DNA from: Actinopolymorpha pittospori
GTDB lineage: Bacteria; Actinomycetota; Actinomycetes; Propionibacteriales; Actinopolymorphaceae
Assembly: GCF_014873875.1 (NCBI RefSeq)
Contig: NZ_JADBEM010000001.1
Coordinates: forward strand, 372,001 to 436,000
Length of the DNA stretch: 64,000 nt
Direction of reading: 5' to 3'
Shown here: positions 1 through 8,878 of the stretch, piece after piece
How the letters are laid out: the number at the start of each line of letters is the position of its first letter
Position numbering within the stretch: position 1 is the stretch's first letter
Notes under the pieces: model-generated
The model's database searches: none
Told to the model about the DNA's origin: nothing
Seen by the model: only the letters and a program-made list of their open reading frames with translations
Position numbers and translations under genes: made by a program

Positions 1-1
1 C

Positions 2-415
2 GCGGGTGCGATCCTCCTGCATTGCACCGGCGGACGTGACCGCACCGGAATCGCCACTGCGATCCTGCTGCGCACTCTCGGCGTCTGCGAGCAGACGATC
101 GAGGCCAACTACCTCGCGTCGAACCTTCTCCTGCAGCCAGACCGCGACGACCCCGCCAGCACGTCGTTCCAGCGGTTCACGTTCTCCAACGTCTACGTCC
201 AGCCCACGAGCAACCATTTGTTCCAGAAGGTCGCCGCCGACCTCGACGAGACGCCGCAGCACATCTACGACGCCGTCAAGCTCCAGCCCGAGTACCTGAG
301 GACCCTGTGGGCCCACATCGACCAACAGCACGGCTCCTTCGGGACCTTTCTCGCGACCGAGTACGGCCTGACCCCCAAGCGGATCGAGCAACTCAAGGAC
401 GTCATGACCTCCTGA
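2..415 (+). CDS. Tyrosine-protein phosphatase, C-terminal part (5' end outside window)
   Basis: The frame is open from the window edge, so the start lies upstream. The visible 137 residues begin almost at the phosphatase P-loop: HCTGGRDRTG fits the CX5R signature of cysteine phosphatases, with Cys as nucleophile and Arg binding the phosphate. The helical tail after the P-loop resembles the bacterial Y_phosphatase3 family, whose members are about 250 residues and act on phosphotyrosine or phosphoinositides. The substrate cannot be told from the fragment. The stop is followed by about 130 bases before a methyltransferase on the same strand. The family call rests on the P-loop and position; the subfamily is inference. 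Confidence 0.75.
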   Translation, partial: AGAILLHCTGGRDRTGIATAILLRTLGVCEQTIEANYLASNLLLQPDRDDPASTSFQRFTFSNVYVQPTSNHLFQKVAADLDETPQHIYDAVKLQPEYLRTLWAHIDQQHGSFGTFLATEYGLTPKRIEQLKDVMTS

Positions 416-551
416 CACCCAGTCCGGGCGTCGAGGCCAGGAAACGCAGCACCTGGCCGCAGGGGGCTCGCGCACGTCAGGACCCATCGCACGTTGCATG
501 AACGCGCGGGCCACATGCATGTCAAAGCGGCTACTCGAAAGGATGCACGCC

Positions 552-1310
552 ATGTCAGAAGTGGTCTCACACTATGAGGAGCTGCTGGCGCAGCACTACA
601 CCTGGATGCTTGGTGCAGATTTCGACGAACTCGTCACCGAGCAGCGTCGTCTGCTCTCCTCGTGCGGAGCCACCTCACCCCAGGAGCAGAACACCGTCGC
701 CTTGGACCTCGGCTGCGGATCGGGCATTCACTCAGTCGCGCTGGCACACTTGGGGCACGACACCGTCCTCAGTGTCGACATCAGCGCGACCCTCATCGCC
801 GAGCTGGCGGACCGGGCCTCCCGCTTCCCGGGGATACGGCCCATTCGCGCTGATCTGTGCGCTGGCCTGGACGCCATCGTCGAACCACGGTCGATCGCAG
901 CCGCGGTGTGCATGGGCGACACCCTGCCGCACCTTCCGGATACCAGTGCGGTCCGGCGGCTACTTGACGACACCTTCGACGTGCTCCTCCCGGGAGGTGT
1001 CTTCGTTCTTTCCTTCCGTGATCTGACCACGCCTCTGGTCGGGCTGGACCGGTTCATCCCGGTGCGCGCCGACCAGCACCGGATTATGACGTGCTTCCTG
1101 GAAGACGAGGGAGACGCAGTACGCGTAACCGACCTCATTCACATGAAGGACCCCGACGGGTCCTGGCGGCTGGGCAAGAGCAGCTACCGCAAGCTCCGCC
1201 TGCCCCCAGTTTGGGTCGCGGGGCAACTACGCGAAGCGGGATTCGCCGTGGCCCACCTTGAGCCGGGGCCTCGTGGAACGTGCGTCATCACCGCTCGTCG
1301 TCCTGAGTAG
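552..1310 (+). CDS. SAM-dependent class I methyltransferase
   Basis: A 252-residue protein with the class I methyltransferase motif I (LDLGCGSG, residues 51-58), an acidic residue after strand beta2 (SVDIS) that would hold the ribose, and a motif-IV-like strand VCMGDTLPHL. A purine-rich GAAAGGA nine bases upstream supports ATG 552; an in-frame ATG at 543 overlaps that ribosome site and is less likely. The C-terminal half carries the usual beta-rich Rossmann end. It probably methylates a small molecule, but the sequence does not identify the acceptor and no biosynthetic neighbours help. Confidence 0.82.
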   Translation: MSEVVSHYEELLAQHYTWMLGADFDELVTEQRRLLSSCGATSPQEQNTVALDLGCGSGIHSVALAHLGHDTVLSVDISATLIAELADRASRFPGIRPIRADLCAGLDAIVEPRSIAAAVCMGDTLPHLPDTSAVRRLLDDTFDVLLPGGVFVLSFRDLTTPLVGLDRFIPVRADQHRIMTCFLEDEGDAVRVTDLIHMKDPDGSWRLGKSSYRKLRLPPVWVAGQLREAGFAVAHLEPGPRGTCVITARRPE

Positions 1311-1983
1311 GTGGCATTCGCGTGTCGCAGCCCGGTCCTGCGGGGCGGCCGCGACGTGGTGAGGGGCGCGTTCTGCTGGTCACCTCGCCAGCCTTCCGGC
1401 CTGCGTACGTGCTCGCGCCATTGCTGACCGCTCTGCTGGCCGGTGCGCTTGCGTAGATGCTGGCGGTAGTGCCTGCTCCCCCGCTTGCCTTGTCCCTGGC
1501 TTTTCTTTTGCGTAAATGCTTGCGGAATCGTCAGCAGAATCGCTCGCCGGTGCCCTGGCAGGCGTGCATGCTGGAGTGCCTGCGGCCTTGCTGGCTCGCC
1601 TACCTGCGGGGCCGCCGGCCGGTCGGCTGGCAACTTCGCCAGCTACCGGGCTTGCCTCGACGTCAGCAGCCTCGCCTCCCTCCGCGCGCTCGACGGCCGC
1701 GCCGTTGACGTCACCTCGTACGGCCGGAGCGCACTTCGCCGAGATCCCGAGTGCACTGACGCCAGCTGTCAGAGCCGCTCGACCACCTATTCGAAGCGGG
1801 CGGTGAGGGCGGCGGCGTCGCTGGCGGGCCGCGACGACGCCCCGGGCCCTGCCGCCGCGAAACCCTGACAACATCTCTCTGCTCTCCCGCAGGCTCACCA
1901 AGGCGGTGCTCGGTGGCAAGGAGGCGTCCGTCCGCGAGCTCGTCGCCGGCATGACCCACCCCCAAGCGGTCCCACGCCCGAGG
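1311..1983. other. No gene seen; low-complexity GC-rich stretch
   Basis: About 670 bases without a credible gene. The part from 1380 to 1870 is rich in repeats of a TGCTGGCC/GGCTCGCC type, so several frames stay open with Ala/Arg/Ser-rich translations that match no family. It may be decayed coding sequence. Confidence 0.5.
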
Positions 1984-2025
1984 GAGCGCCGGTCGATCGG
2001 TGGTGGCTGCGATCGACCGGCGCTC
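1984..2025 (-). terminator. Long perfect hairpin downstream of the GDPD gene
   Basis: A 15-base arm at 1984-1998 (GAGCGCCGGTCGATC) is exactly repeated in inverse at 2011-2025 around a 12-base loop. It lies 28 bases beyond the stop of the minus-strand phosphodiesterase gene, where a terminator or mRNA-stabilising hairpin is expected. There is no clear T tract, so L-shaped actinobacterial termination is assumed. Confidence 0.65.
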
Positions 2026-2053
2026 GTTGCTCATCGGGTTAGGAGGTGATGGG

Positions 2054-3349
2054 TCAGGAGGCGATGTAGGAGTAGAGGTCCTCCATGACCTGGTCGGGGT
2101 TGTAGAGGTAGATGTGGTCGGTGACCGTGTCGGCGAGCACCGGAGTAGTCAGGCCGTTGAAGTGCGCGTTGGGCCGGTCGGTGCCGGGGCCGACGTAAAC
2201 CTTGTGGAGGCTGCCCGGTTCGATGACAGCATCGTCGCCCACCCGCAGGAGGGTGTTGCCGAACTCGCGCAGGGTGTAGCCGCTGATGTTGATCGGCTTG
2301 TCGGTGGTGTTGCGCAGCGCGACGTACTCGCCCCCGTTGACCGCGACGTCGCTGCCCTCCGGGTTGTACACCACGCTGTCGACGATGACGCCGCGGTTGG
2401 TGCGCAGCGGCTTCTTGTCGGCGAGCACTGCCTTGGCGACGTTGGGCACGTCGGTGAACATGTAGTCATAGCCCTGGTGTTCGATCATGCTCAGGAGCGA
2501 GGGACCGTCCTCGACCTCGCTGACGACCTGCAGCCCGAAGGACTGGACCCGCCTGACCTGGGAGGCGGTGGTCTGCACCGGGTTGCCGGCGACCGCGGTG
2601 GTCCAGGTGGCGAGCTCGGTGAGCACCTCGTCGCTCGCCGTCATGAAGGGGTAGCCGCTGCGGAGCAGCAGGGTGGGCACCTCGGGCAGCAGCGCGTGGA
2701 ACTGGCGCAGGCCGGCCTCGTCGAAGGACTGGACCCAGATCTGGGGGGCGCGGTTCTTGGCCTTGAGGTCGTGGGTGTAGCCCCAGGCGCGGAGCTCCTT
2801 GGCCAGGTTCTCCACCATGCCGGGGTAGAGCGTCGGGGACTTGAGCTCGGGGGCAAGGCCGGCTCGACCGTGGTTGAGCTCGAACCACTCGTGCAGGGTG
2901 AGGATCTGCTGCCCGGCGAAGGCGGGGTCCCACCACGAGCCGGCGTCGAGCTGCTTGATCTCGGCCAGGGTGAAGTCAGCGACGTTCCACGGGGCACGGT
3001 CGGGGAAGACCTCCTCGACGTTCGTCGTTCGCGCGAGGGTGTTGTCGTGGATGACGACGAGCACACCGTCCTTGGTCTGGGCCAGGTCACCTTCGAGGAC
3101 GTCCGCCCCATCGGCCAGGGCACGTTCGTAGGCCGCGGTGGTCTCCTCCGGCGCGTTCTTCGATGCGCCGCGGTGTGACCACACGACCGGCCCGCGGGGG
3201 TTCGCGCGGTGGACGGCACCCTGGTTGGTGTCGGTGGCCGATGCCGGCGAGGCCTCCGCGGGAGCGATGGCTGCTGCCGCGGCGGCCAGGGCGACGACGA
3301 GGACGAGTGCCGATCGCAGATGGTCGACGATGAACGCTGGGCGTTGCAT
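2054..3349 (-). CDS. Secreted glycerophosphodiester phosphodiesterase with C-terminal lamin-tail domain
   Basis: A 431-residue protein. It begins with a signal peptide (hydrophobic run LVLVVALAAAAAAIA followed by small residues), so it is exported. The GDPD domain starts near residue 55 with WSHRGASKNAPEET, has the metal/acid pair in VLEGDLAQTKDG and the general-acid HD in VVIHDNT, and contains the PELKSP strand. These are the catalytic elements of enzymes that split glycerophosphodiesters into glycerol-3-phosphate and an alcohol. From about residue 315 it carries a beta-rich module (VVYNPEGSD, EYVALRNT, ISGYTLRE) typical of lamin-tail domains, which often anchor or target secreted hydrolases. 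ATG 3349 is chosen over 3376 because GGAAGG lies just upstream and the signal peptide then starts directly. Confidence 0.9.
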   Translation of the reverse strand: MQRPAFIVDHLRSALVLVVALAAAAAAIAPAEASPASATDTNQGAVHRANPRGPVVWSHRGASKNAPEETTAAYERALADGADVLEGDLAQTKDGVLVVIHDNTLARTTNVEEVFPDRAPWNVADFTLAEIKQLDAGSWWDPAFAGQQILTLHEWFELNHGRAGLAPELKSPTLYPGMVENLAKELRAWGYTHDLKAKNRAPQIWVQSFDEAGLRQFHALLPEVPTLLLRSGYPFMTASDEVLTELATWTTAVAGNPVQTTASQVRRVQSFGLQVVSEVEDGPSLLSMIEHQGYDYMFTDVPNVAKAVLADKKPLRTNRGVIVDSVVYNPEGSDVAVNGGEYVALRNTTDKPINISGYTLREFGNTLLRVGDDAVIEPGSLHKVYVGPGTDRPNAHFNGLTTPVLADTVTDHIYLYNPDQVMEDLYSYIAS

Positions 3350-3641
3350 GGGGGCCTTCCGAGTAGTAGGCAGCACACGAGTGCACTTTTCCAGGCGAGG
3401 GAAACGTAAAGACCCGCCTCATCCAGCGGATGAATCCCTAGCGACGATGCGACTGACGGCCAACAAACGCCGAGAACGCGACAAGAAGCCGGCATACCGA
3501 AAGGGGTCTGCCGTGGCCCACGGACCGGCCACTCCCCGCATTGCGCGTTCCCGCAGGGGCTCGTACCGTTACACGTATCGAAGTTCGGCTCCACTGAGCG
3601 GAAACATCAGTGGGTGGCAGGTCGACAAACAGGAGGGCAGC

Positions 3642-4457
3642 GTGGAGGACGAGCCCGGGGTGACGCTGCGCCGTGAGCGCGGGGGCTTGCAGGGCATCGA
3701 CCGTCTGGTGCGCATCTTCGAGGCGGTGGCCGCCGGGCCCGCGCCGCTGTCGAAGATCGCCTCCGAGTCCGGCCTGAGCGATGCGACGACCTTGCGCTAC
3801 CTCGGCAGTCTCGTCTCGCACGGACTGCTGGAGCGCGACCCGGACAGCCGGCTCTATCGCATGGGGATGCGGATGTTCCTGCTCGGCCGTAGCGCGATCG
3901 GCGGCCGGGACTTCATGGCTGTGGCCACCTCGGCGATGGCCCAGCTCGTCGACCAGATCGATGAGACCGTCAACTTCGGTGCCCGTGTGGGCGTGGATCT
4001 CGTGATCGTCCGCGTGCTCGAGAGCTCCCAGCCCATCCGGATGGGCGCTGCCGTAGGAGACAAGGACAGATGGCACTCCTCCGGTCTGGGCAAGGCGATT
4101 CTGAGCACCTTGCCGGCAGAGGAGATTGGAACGCTGCTCACCGAACACGGGATGGCCGAGCTGACGCCGAGGACACTCATCACGCCAGAGGATCTGCTGC
4201 GCGATCTGGCCCGGGCTCGGACACGTGGGTTCGCCACCGACGACGAGGAGTCGGTCGAGGGCCTGCGGTGTGCGGCCGCACCGATCAGGGACGCGAGAGG
4301 CACCGCACGGTACGCCCTCAGCGTGAGTGCACCCGCCTACCGCCTGCCACACTCCCGACTGCTGGAGGTGGGTGAGGCTTTGCGCGCCCAGGCCGAGGTG
4401 CTCGAGGCGCTGCTCGACCACGCCCCCGCCGGCCCGCGAGCAGACGCGGCGCGGTGA
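3642..4457 (+). CDS. IclR-family transcriptional regulator
   Basis: A 271-residue protein with an N-terminal winged helix (GIDRLVRIFEAVA, then LSDATTLRYLGSLVSHGLLER) and a C-terminal IclR effector domain (WHSSGLGKAILSTLP, ALSVSAPAYRL). IclR proteins bind a sugar acid or aromatic acid and control nearby catabolic genes. GTG 3642 is preferred: a perfect AGGAGG sits six bases before it and the domain begins shortly afterwards; a longer upstream frame runs antisense into the phosphodiesterase gene. It converges with the enolase-superfamily and Gfo/Idh/MocA genes, which are its most likely targets by family habit; that link is inference. Confidence 0.9.
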   Translation: MEDEPGVTLRRERGGLQGIDRLVRIFEAVAAGPAPLSKIASESGLSDATTLRYLGSLVSHGLLERDPDSRLYRMGMRMFLLGRSAIGGRDFMAVATSAMAQLVDQIDETVNFGARVGVDLVIVRVLESSQPIRMGAAVGDKDRWHSSGLGKAILSTLPAEEIGTLLTEHGMAELTPRTLITPEDLLRDLARARTRGFATDDEESVEGLRCAAAPIRDARGTARYALSVSAPAYRLPHSRLLEVGEALRAQAEVLEALLDHAPAGPRADAAR

Positions 4458-4592
4458 GGATCGCCGACGCCTCTTACTCGACACTGCTGCGGGATCGGCG
4501 CCACGCGGACTACCCGGCCTGGTCGCCTGGCCACACCTCAGGTGTGAACGGACCTCGGCCCTCACCCCCGCCGCGGCGGCGCGCACCTAAGG

Positions 4593-5780
4593 TCAGGAGC
4601 TCTCCCGCTTCTCCCAGCCGGGTGCGAACATGTTCCAGAACCCCTCGGTCGGCGGATGCTCGGCGAAGACGGCATCGTCGAGCTCGACTCCGATACCTGG
4701 GCGTTCCGGGAGACCGACCCTGCCGTCGGTGATGGGGAGGGTTCCCGGAAGCGCGTCGAACACGAACGGCTCGAGGAGCCCGTCGAAGGTCTCCAGTACG
4801 AGCAGATTCGACAGGCCGAGCGCGGCGTGGACGGATGCAGTGGTGCAGAACGGCGAGTTCGAGTTGTGCGGCGCCACCAACATGCCGTGCATCTCCGCGA
4901 TGGCGGCGATCTTGCGTAGCTCGGTGTACCCCCCCGCCATGGACAGATCCGGCTGGATGATGTCCACCGCGTTCGAGGCGAACAGCCGGGCGTACTCGTG
5001 CCGGTTGTGGAAGTGCTCGCCGCCGGAGATCGGCATGCTCGCCCGCTGCCGTAGCTCGGCGTAGCGCTCGATGTGGGTCCACGGCAGGGGCTCTTCGAAC
5101 CACCCCACGTCGAATGGTTCGAGCTCGCGCACCAGCCGCGCCGCGGTGGGGAACGCGAATCTCGCGTGGCCCTCGACATAGAGCTCGACAGCTGGACCTA
5201 CGGCCTCCCGGACCGCTGCGACGATGTCCAGGGACAGGCGCAGCTCCGTCTTGTCGAGGCTACCCAGCCCCGCGCCGAACGGGTCGAACTTGAGCGCGGA
5301 GTACCCGCGGGCCACTGTCTCTTTCGCCTTTTCGGCGAAGATCTCCGGGACCCGATCGCCGGTGTACCAGCCGTTGGCGTAGACCGGGACGCTCGCCCGA
5401 CACGCGCCGCCGGTGAGTCGGTAGACCGGCAGGCCGAGCGCCTTTCCCATGAGGTCGTACAGCGCCTGGTCTATACCGCTGACGACGATCCCTCCGATGT
5501 CGCCTCCGCGGAGGAAGTCGCCCTGGTACATCCGCAGCCAGATCTCCTCGACGTCGAACGGGTCGGCTCCGAGGAGATGCCGCTTTGCCATGGACACGGC
5601 CAGGTCGCAGGTCTGCTTTCCGCGGTAGGGGTGGGTGATCTCGCCTACGCCGGTGAGACCCGCGTCCGTGTGGACCCTGACGAAGGAGAAGTCTCGCCAT
5701 GTGGTGCCGAGCGTGAGCGTCTCGACCTTGCTGATCCGGCCGGCCGAGGTGGTCGGCCGCTCCGTGTCGACGGTCAGCAT
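4593..5780 (-). CDS. Enolase-superfamily (mandelate racemase/galactonate dehydratase type) sugar-acid dehydratase
   Basis: A 395-residue alpha/beta-barrel enzyme of the mandelate racemase/muconate lactonizing group. The capping domain is followed by barrel motifs: ALKFDPFG, metal-ligand strands YVEGHARF, WFEEPLPW and SGGEHFHN, then IIQPDLSMAGG and APHNSNSPF with a catalytic-type His. The EGH and GEH pattern recalls the galactonate/mannonate dehydratase branch, with Glu instead of the usual Asp at the first ligand. It would remove water from an acid sugar to give a 2-keto-3-deoxy acid. ATG 5780 overlaps the stop of a 19-codon frame (TGATG), suggesting coupled translation. The exact substrate cannot be read. 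Confidence 0.87.
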   Translation of the reverse strand: MLTVDTERPTTSAGRISKVETLTLGTTWRDFSFVRVHTDAGLTGVGEITHPYRGKQTCDLAVSMAKRHLLGADPFDVEEIWLRMYQGDFLRGGDIGGIVVSGIDQALYDLMGKALGLPVYRLTGGACRASVPVYANGWYTGDRVPEIFAEKAKETVARGYSALKFDPFGAGLGSLDKTELRLSLDIVAAVREAVGPAVELYVEGHARFAFPTAARLVRELEPFDVGWFEEPLPWTHIERYAELRQRASMPISGGEHFHNRHEYARLFASNAVDIIQPDLSMAGGYTELRKIAAIAEMHGMLVAPHNSNSPFCTTASVHAALGLSNLLVLETFDGLLEPFVFDALPGTLPITDGRVGLPERPGIGVELDDAVFAEHPPTEGFWNMFAPGWEKRESS

Positions 5781-5839
5781 CAGTCGCTCACGCCCGTCGT
5801 CGCATCCGCGACGTCCACGTGGTCGACGCCTTGGCCCAT
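5780..5839 (-). CDS. 19-codon open frame coupled to the dehydratase gene
   Basis: ATG 5839 has GAGGAG eight bases upstream and the frame ends in a TGATG overlap with the dehydratase start. The 19 residues match nothing I know. It may be a leader peptide that loads ribosomes on the next gene, or the start of a gene whose body was lost together with the transporter genes next to it. Confidence 0.35.
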   Translation of the reverse strand: MGQGVDHVDVADATTGVSD

Positions 5840-5883
5840 GTTGAGTCTCCTCGGTGAGAGTTGGTCTGTGCTCATTCAGTCCT

Positions 5884-6015
5884 TCAGTCCTCCGACAACA
5901 GAGCTGAGGGGAAGGAGGTTGACTGGTCTGATCGGCAGGCGGTGAGCGCGGCGCCACCGACTCCGGCCGCCAGGGACAGGAAGGTACGGCGCGAGTGAAG
6001 ACGTGACGGAGTCAT
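5884..6015 (-). pseudogene. Lipoprotein signal stub of a lost solute-binding protein
   Basis: A 43-codon frame starting with a Tat-type lipoprotein signal: SRRTFLSLAAGVGGAALTAC, with twin arginines, a hydrophobic core and an LTAC lipobox. It stops only 23 residues after the Cys, where a sugar-binding protein of about 400 residues would normally follow. Its ATG overlaps the stop of the upstream dehydrogenase (ATGA) and GGAGAG precedes it, so it sits properly inside an operon. The natural reading is an ABC-transporter solute-binding gene from which nearly everything after the signal was deleted. A genuine mini-lipoprotein is the alternative. Confidence 0.65.
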
Positions 6016-7169
6016 GCGAGGGGACTCTCCGCGCCGGGCTCGGTCCCGATGCCTCCTGTCATCCGTCGCGGATTGGGTACGGAGCACCAGGCCCCGCCCA
6101 TGTTGATGGAGGTCTCGGACACGATCGCGGGCAGCGACATGTCGAGGGCGTCGTACACGTCGATGGTCGTCGCCCCCGCCGGGGGTACACCGTCACCTCG
6201 GATCGTCTCGACGAAGTCGAGAATCGGCCACGCGTCAGCGCCCCAGTGGCCCGCCTCCGACGGGATCCTCTGATACCTCTTCGGCAGGAACGTCTCGGCA
6301 TGGGCGTCGAGTGGTTCCCAGGCCAGGTCGGGACTCTGCCCACGTAGGTAGAACCGTGGGCTCTGGTCCGGAGCGCGGGCCGCCTCGTAGGCGCCCTCCG
6401 TTCCCTGGAGGCTGTAGTAGTCCATCAGATGCGGCCGGTTGGAGAGCATGTCCAACCGGACCCGCAGAAGAGCACCGCGTGAGGTCTTCCCCAGCATCAG
6501 CACGGTGTCGTCGAGCTCATGCTCCGGGGCCGTGTGGCGGCCGGTGCCGACGCAGCTCAGGGAGGTGATTCGGTCCCCGAACCACTGCAGGAGCGGGCCG
6601 ACACTGTGCGTGGGGTACGTGACGCCGTTGCGGCCGGTCTGCCAGTAGTAGCGCCAGGTGGGATCACCGGACTCCGTGCGCTGGAGGGTGTGCAACTCGT
6701 GCAGATATTCGCCTTCGCCGTAGTAGAGGTCTCCGAAGATGCCCGCACGAGCCATCGCACGCACAACGAGGTTCGGTCTGATGTAGCAGTAGTTCTCCGC
6801 CATCGCATACATCGCCGAGCTCCGGCGTACGGACGCCACGAGGGCATGTGCCTGCTCGAGGCTCACGACCGCCGGGACCTCGGAGAGGACGTGGACGCCC
6901 GCGTCAAGGGCAGCGACGGCTTGCGGTGCATGGTGGTGCTGCGGTGACGACAGGACGACGACGTCAGCGTGGTCGAGCAACTCGTCAAAGGTTTCACATC
7001 GTACGGGCACGTCGTACTCGTCAGCGAACTTCGCGATCGTGCTGGAATTGGGGTCATAGGCCGCATGCAGCCTCGCCATTCCGGCCACCTCGGCTGCGCG
7101 AGCTCCGGCGACGAAGCCAGCGCCGCGATGGGCACCGGCGATTCCAATGCGAAGAAGTCCATCACCCAT
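6012..7169 (-). CDS. Gfo/Idh/MocA-family NAD(P)-dependent oxidoreductase
   Basis: A 385-residue protein with an N-terminal Rossmann strand (RIGIAGAHRGAGFVAG), the cofactor-proximal segment VLSSPQHHHAPQA, the EVPA region in place of the usual EKP, and a C-terminal sandwich domain with the YPTHSVGP substrate-pocket motif. Such enzymes oxidise or epimerise sugars, inositols and sugar acids. GGAG before ATG 7169 fixes the start. It is first in a minus-strand operon with the lipoprotein stub and the enolase-superfamily enzyme, which together suggest uptake and catabolism of an acidic sugar. The Lys of the EKP motif is replaced by Val, so classical dehydrogenase chemistry may be altered. Confidence 0.88.
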   Translation of the reverse strand: MGDGLLRIGIAGAHRGAGFVAGARAAEVAGMARLHAAYDPNSSTIAKFADEYDVPVRCETFDELLDHADVVVLSSPQHHHAPQAVAALDAGVHVLSEVPAVVSLEQAHALVASVRRSSAMYAMAENYCYIRPNLVVRAMARAGIFGDLYYGEGEYLHELHTLQRTESGDPTWRYYWQTGRNGVTYPTHSVGPLLQWFGDRITSLSCVGTGRHTAPEHELDDTVLMLGKTSRGALLRVRLDMLSNRPHLMDYYSLQGTEGAYEAARAPDQSPRFYLRGQSPDLAWEPLDAHAETFLPKRYQRIPSEAGHWGADAWPILDFVETIRGDGVPPAGATTIDVYDALDMSLPAIVSETSINMGGAWCSVPNPRRMTGGIGTEPGAESPLA

Positions 7170-7369
7170 GCGGGGTCACTCCGCCTTCCGTCTGCAGACC
7201 AGCCGCGGCTTCTGCTCTGCCGTGAGCACTCTCACTCAGTGAAAGAACCTTTCACTGGCAGGGATCTACTCATTGATCCACACCCCGAATCAGGTGTCAA
7301 GACAGGAGGGTGTCCGGTCGGCGTCGTTCAACGAGGGGCAACACCCAGGACGGCGCCGTCCCCGCTTCA

Positions 7370-7563
7370 CTAGTACCTCGCCCACCCTGCCGGGTCGGCG
7401 TCCGCCAACTGGGGAAGGGCGTGAGCGCGGCCCGGAGCGAACTGCTCGAAGGCGGCGATCTGGTCCGGGTTCCGAACGGTGCCGATGACGGTATGGCCGG
7501 GCCTCGAGGGCCGCGGCGGCGAAGGCGCGGCCGCTGCTCACGCCGGTGATGAGAAACGTGCGG
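7370..7563 (-). pseudogene. Short-chain dehydrogenase N-terminal fragment, frameshifted
   Basis: The minus strand reads FLITGVSSGRAFAAAALEA and then, after a one-base shift near 7490, GHTVIGTVRNPDQIAAFE. Together they form the first Rossmann unit of an SDR (TGxxxG loop, then the NADP-specificity strand). A few residues of the glycine loop and the whole catalytic half are missing and a stop closes the frame near 7370. It abuts the left copy of a direct repeat. Confidence 0.6.
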
Positions 7564-7931
7564 CGTCTCTTCGTTGGAATCGGAAGTGGCAGACGGTGGA
7601 GCGCATAAGCCCGTCGAGTGCAGTGCGCGCGAGCTTCTCGGCGTGTTCGTCCGTGAGGTCGTAGTGGCCGGCGAGCCTGCGGAAGATGAGTGGCCCGAAG
7701 AGGATGTCGGTGACGTCGTCCACGTCGGTGTCGGGCGAGGCGTCACCGCGGTCGACGGCGCGTTGCCACAGTGTCGACGGCCTCCGGCGGGACGTCTCCC
7801 GGCCAAGGTCGGTGTCGCCGTCAACGGCTGTTCGCGGATGCCTCGTTCGAGGTGGTGACCGCACCTGGATCGGTGGAACGTTGCGGCGCCGCGGAGCCTA
7901 CCGCGGGCTTCGACCTCGCCAACCACAGGTT
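7551..7931. repeat. Direct repeat, left copy (about 380 bp)
   Basis: This segment is nearly identical to 10730-11111 (same orientation, one indel near 7690 and scattered substitutions). It holds, on the minus strand, the last 30 or so codons of a DHA2 exporter gene and a TetR C-terminal piece. The right copy is continuous with the intact exporter, so the left one is the derived copy. Confidence 0.85.
7580..7812 (-). pseudogene. TetR-family C-terminal fragment (left copy)
   Basis: The translation LWQRAVDRGDASPDTDVDDV, then DILFGPLIFRRLAGHYDLTD, is typical of the TetR_C_11 ligand-binding domain. No DNA-binding half is present; on its 5' side it runs into the exporter-tail remnant. In this copy the frame is uninterrupted, in contrast to the copy at 10.8 kb. 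Confidence 0.6.
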
Positions 7932-8175
7932 GGGGACCAGCCCCTACGCCTCGTCCTCGGTGAGCTCGAGCATGTCAGGCATCGCAACCCTTGCATCCGG
8001 ACGGCCTTGGCGTAGGCTTCCCGCGTCTCGCCTGATCGAACCGTCACAGAAAACTCGCGGGGTGACGAAGGGAATTAAAGTTAGGGTCTGACCCGAAAAT
8101 CTCACGGTCACCAGTCAGGCGGCAGCGAACCCCCGACCAGTGATGACCGGTCAGGGCTGGAGTGGTGGGTGGCTG
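7932..8175. other. No gene seen
   Basis: Short junction segment between the direct repeat and the IS110 remnant; no frame with family resemblance. Confidence 0.4.
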
Positions 8176-8515
8176 TTAGGCGATTTCGGGTTCGATGACA
8201 GCTTTCCCGTTGCGGATGAGGATCTTTGGCCGGTGGCCGCCTGTAGCTGGGTGGCCAGGTTGCGGGCGTGGCGTTCTTTGCTGATGCGGGATTCGTAGTG
8301 GTCGACGCCGAGGTCGTGGAAGCGGGCTTCGGGTTCGGCGAGTAGGTGGTAGGCGATGGTGAGCAGGGTGTTGCCGATGGCGACGATTGCTATCTGCTTG
8401 CCGCGGCGGCGGGCCAGGCGCCGGTAGCGGGCGCCGAGGAAGGTGTCGGTGCGGGCTGCTGCGGCGGCGATGTTGCCGAGCGTGGCGGCCAGCCATGGGT
8501 TGCCGCCGCCGCGGC
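8176..8515 (-). pseudogene. IS110-family transposase C-terminal fragment
   Basis: Reads GNPWLAATLGNIAAAAART, TFLGARYRRLARRRGKQIAI and NTLLTIAYHLLAEPEARFHD, the C-terminal (transposase_20-like) region of IS110/IS116/IS902 enzymes. The N-terminal DEDD catalytic domain is missing and a frame change occurs about 30 residues before the end. It interrupts a hydrolase gene fragment on the other strand. Confidence 0.75.
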
Positions 8516-8519
8516 CCCT

Positions 8520-8737
8520 GTTCTGCCTACGCGCGAGTCGCCGTGCCGACCCTGCTGCTGGGCGGCGACCGCAGCCCGGCACGGAACACCGCGGCGCTGG
8601 ACGCCATCGAACAGGCGATGCCGCACGCCGAACGAGTCGTGATGCGTAACCGCGATCACGGCGCCGACGTAAAGCACCCTGCGGACGTCGCGCACGCCAT
8701 CGAAACGCTCGCCAGCAAGGCCCTGGACGCACAGTGA
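8520..8737 (+). pseudogene. Alpha/beta-hydrolase C-terminal fragment
   Basis: About 70 residues (VAVPTLLLGGDRSPARNTAA ending VVMRNRDHGADVKHPADVAH) match the last strand, acid-bearing loop and His-bearing loop of alpha/beta hydrolases, here with DHGAD in the His position. The nucleophile half has been replaced by the IS110 remnant. Confidence 0.6.
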
Positions 8738-8878
8738 GCCGGCTTGCCTCGAAGGCTCCGCCTGACCTTGGGGCCGTAGGCCCTGCGCCCGAGAAGACCG
8801 CCCCTCTTGCCGCGGGATCGCCGCGCGCCTATTCTTAGACCGGCATGCGGTTTATCAATGGCGGTGGGGCGGCGACGG

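Noticed and set aside
1380..1952. 190-codon minus-strand frame and overlapping plus-strand Ala-rich frames
   Set aside because: Low-complexity GC-rich sequence keeps several frames open; no ribosome site or known motif.
2000..3178. Plus-strand 392-codon frame opposite the phosphodiesterase gene
   Set aside because: Antisense shadow; the minus-strand GDPD motifs and signal peptide are decisive.
5884..6087. 67-codon version of the lipoprotein stub starting at 6087
   Set aside because: The upstream part overlaps the dehydrogenase gene; ATG 6015 with its ATGA overlap and GGAGAG is the better start.
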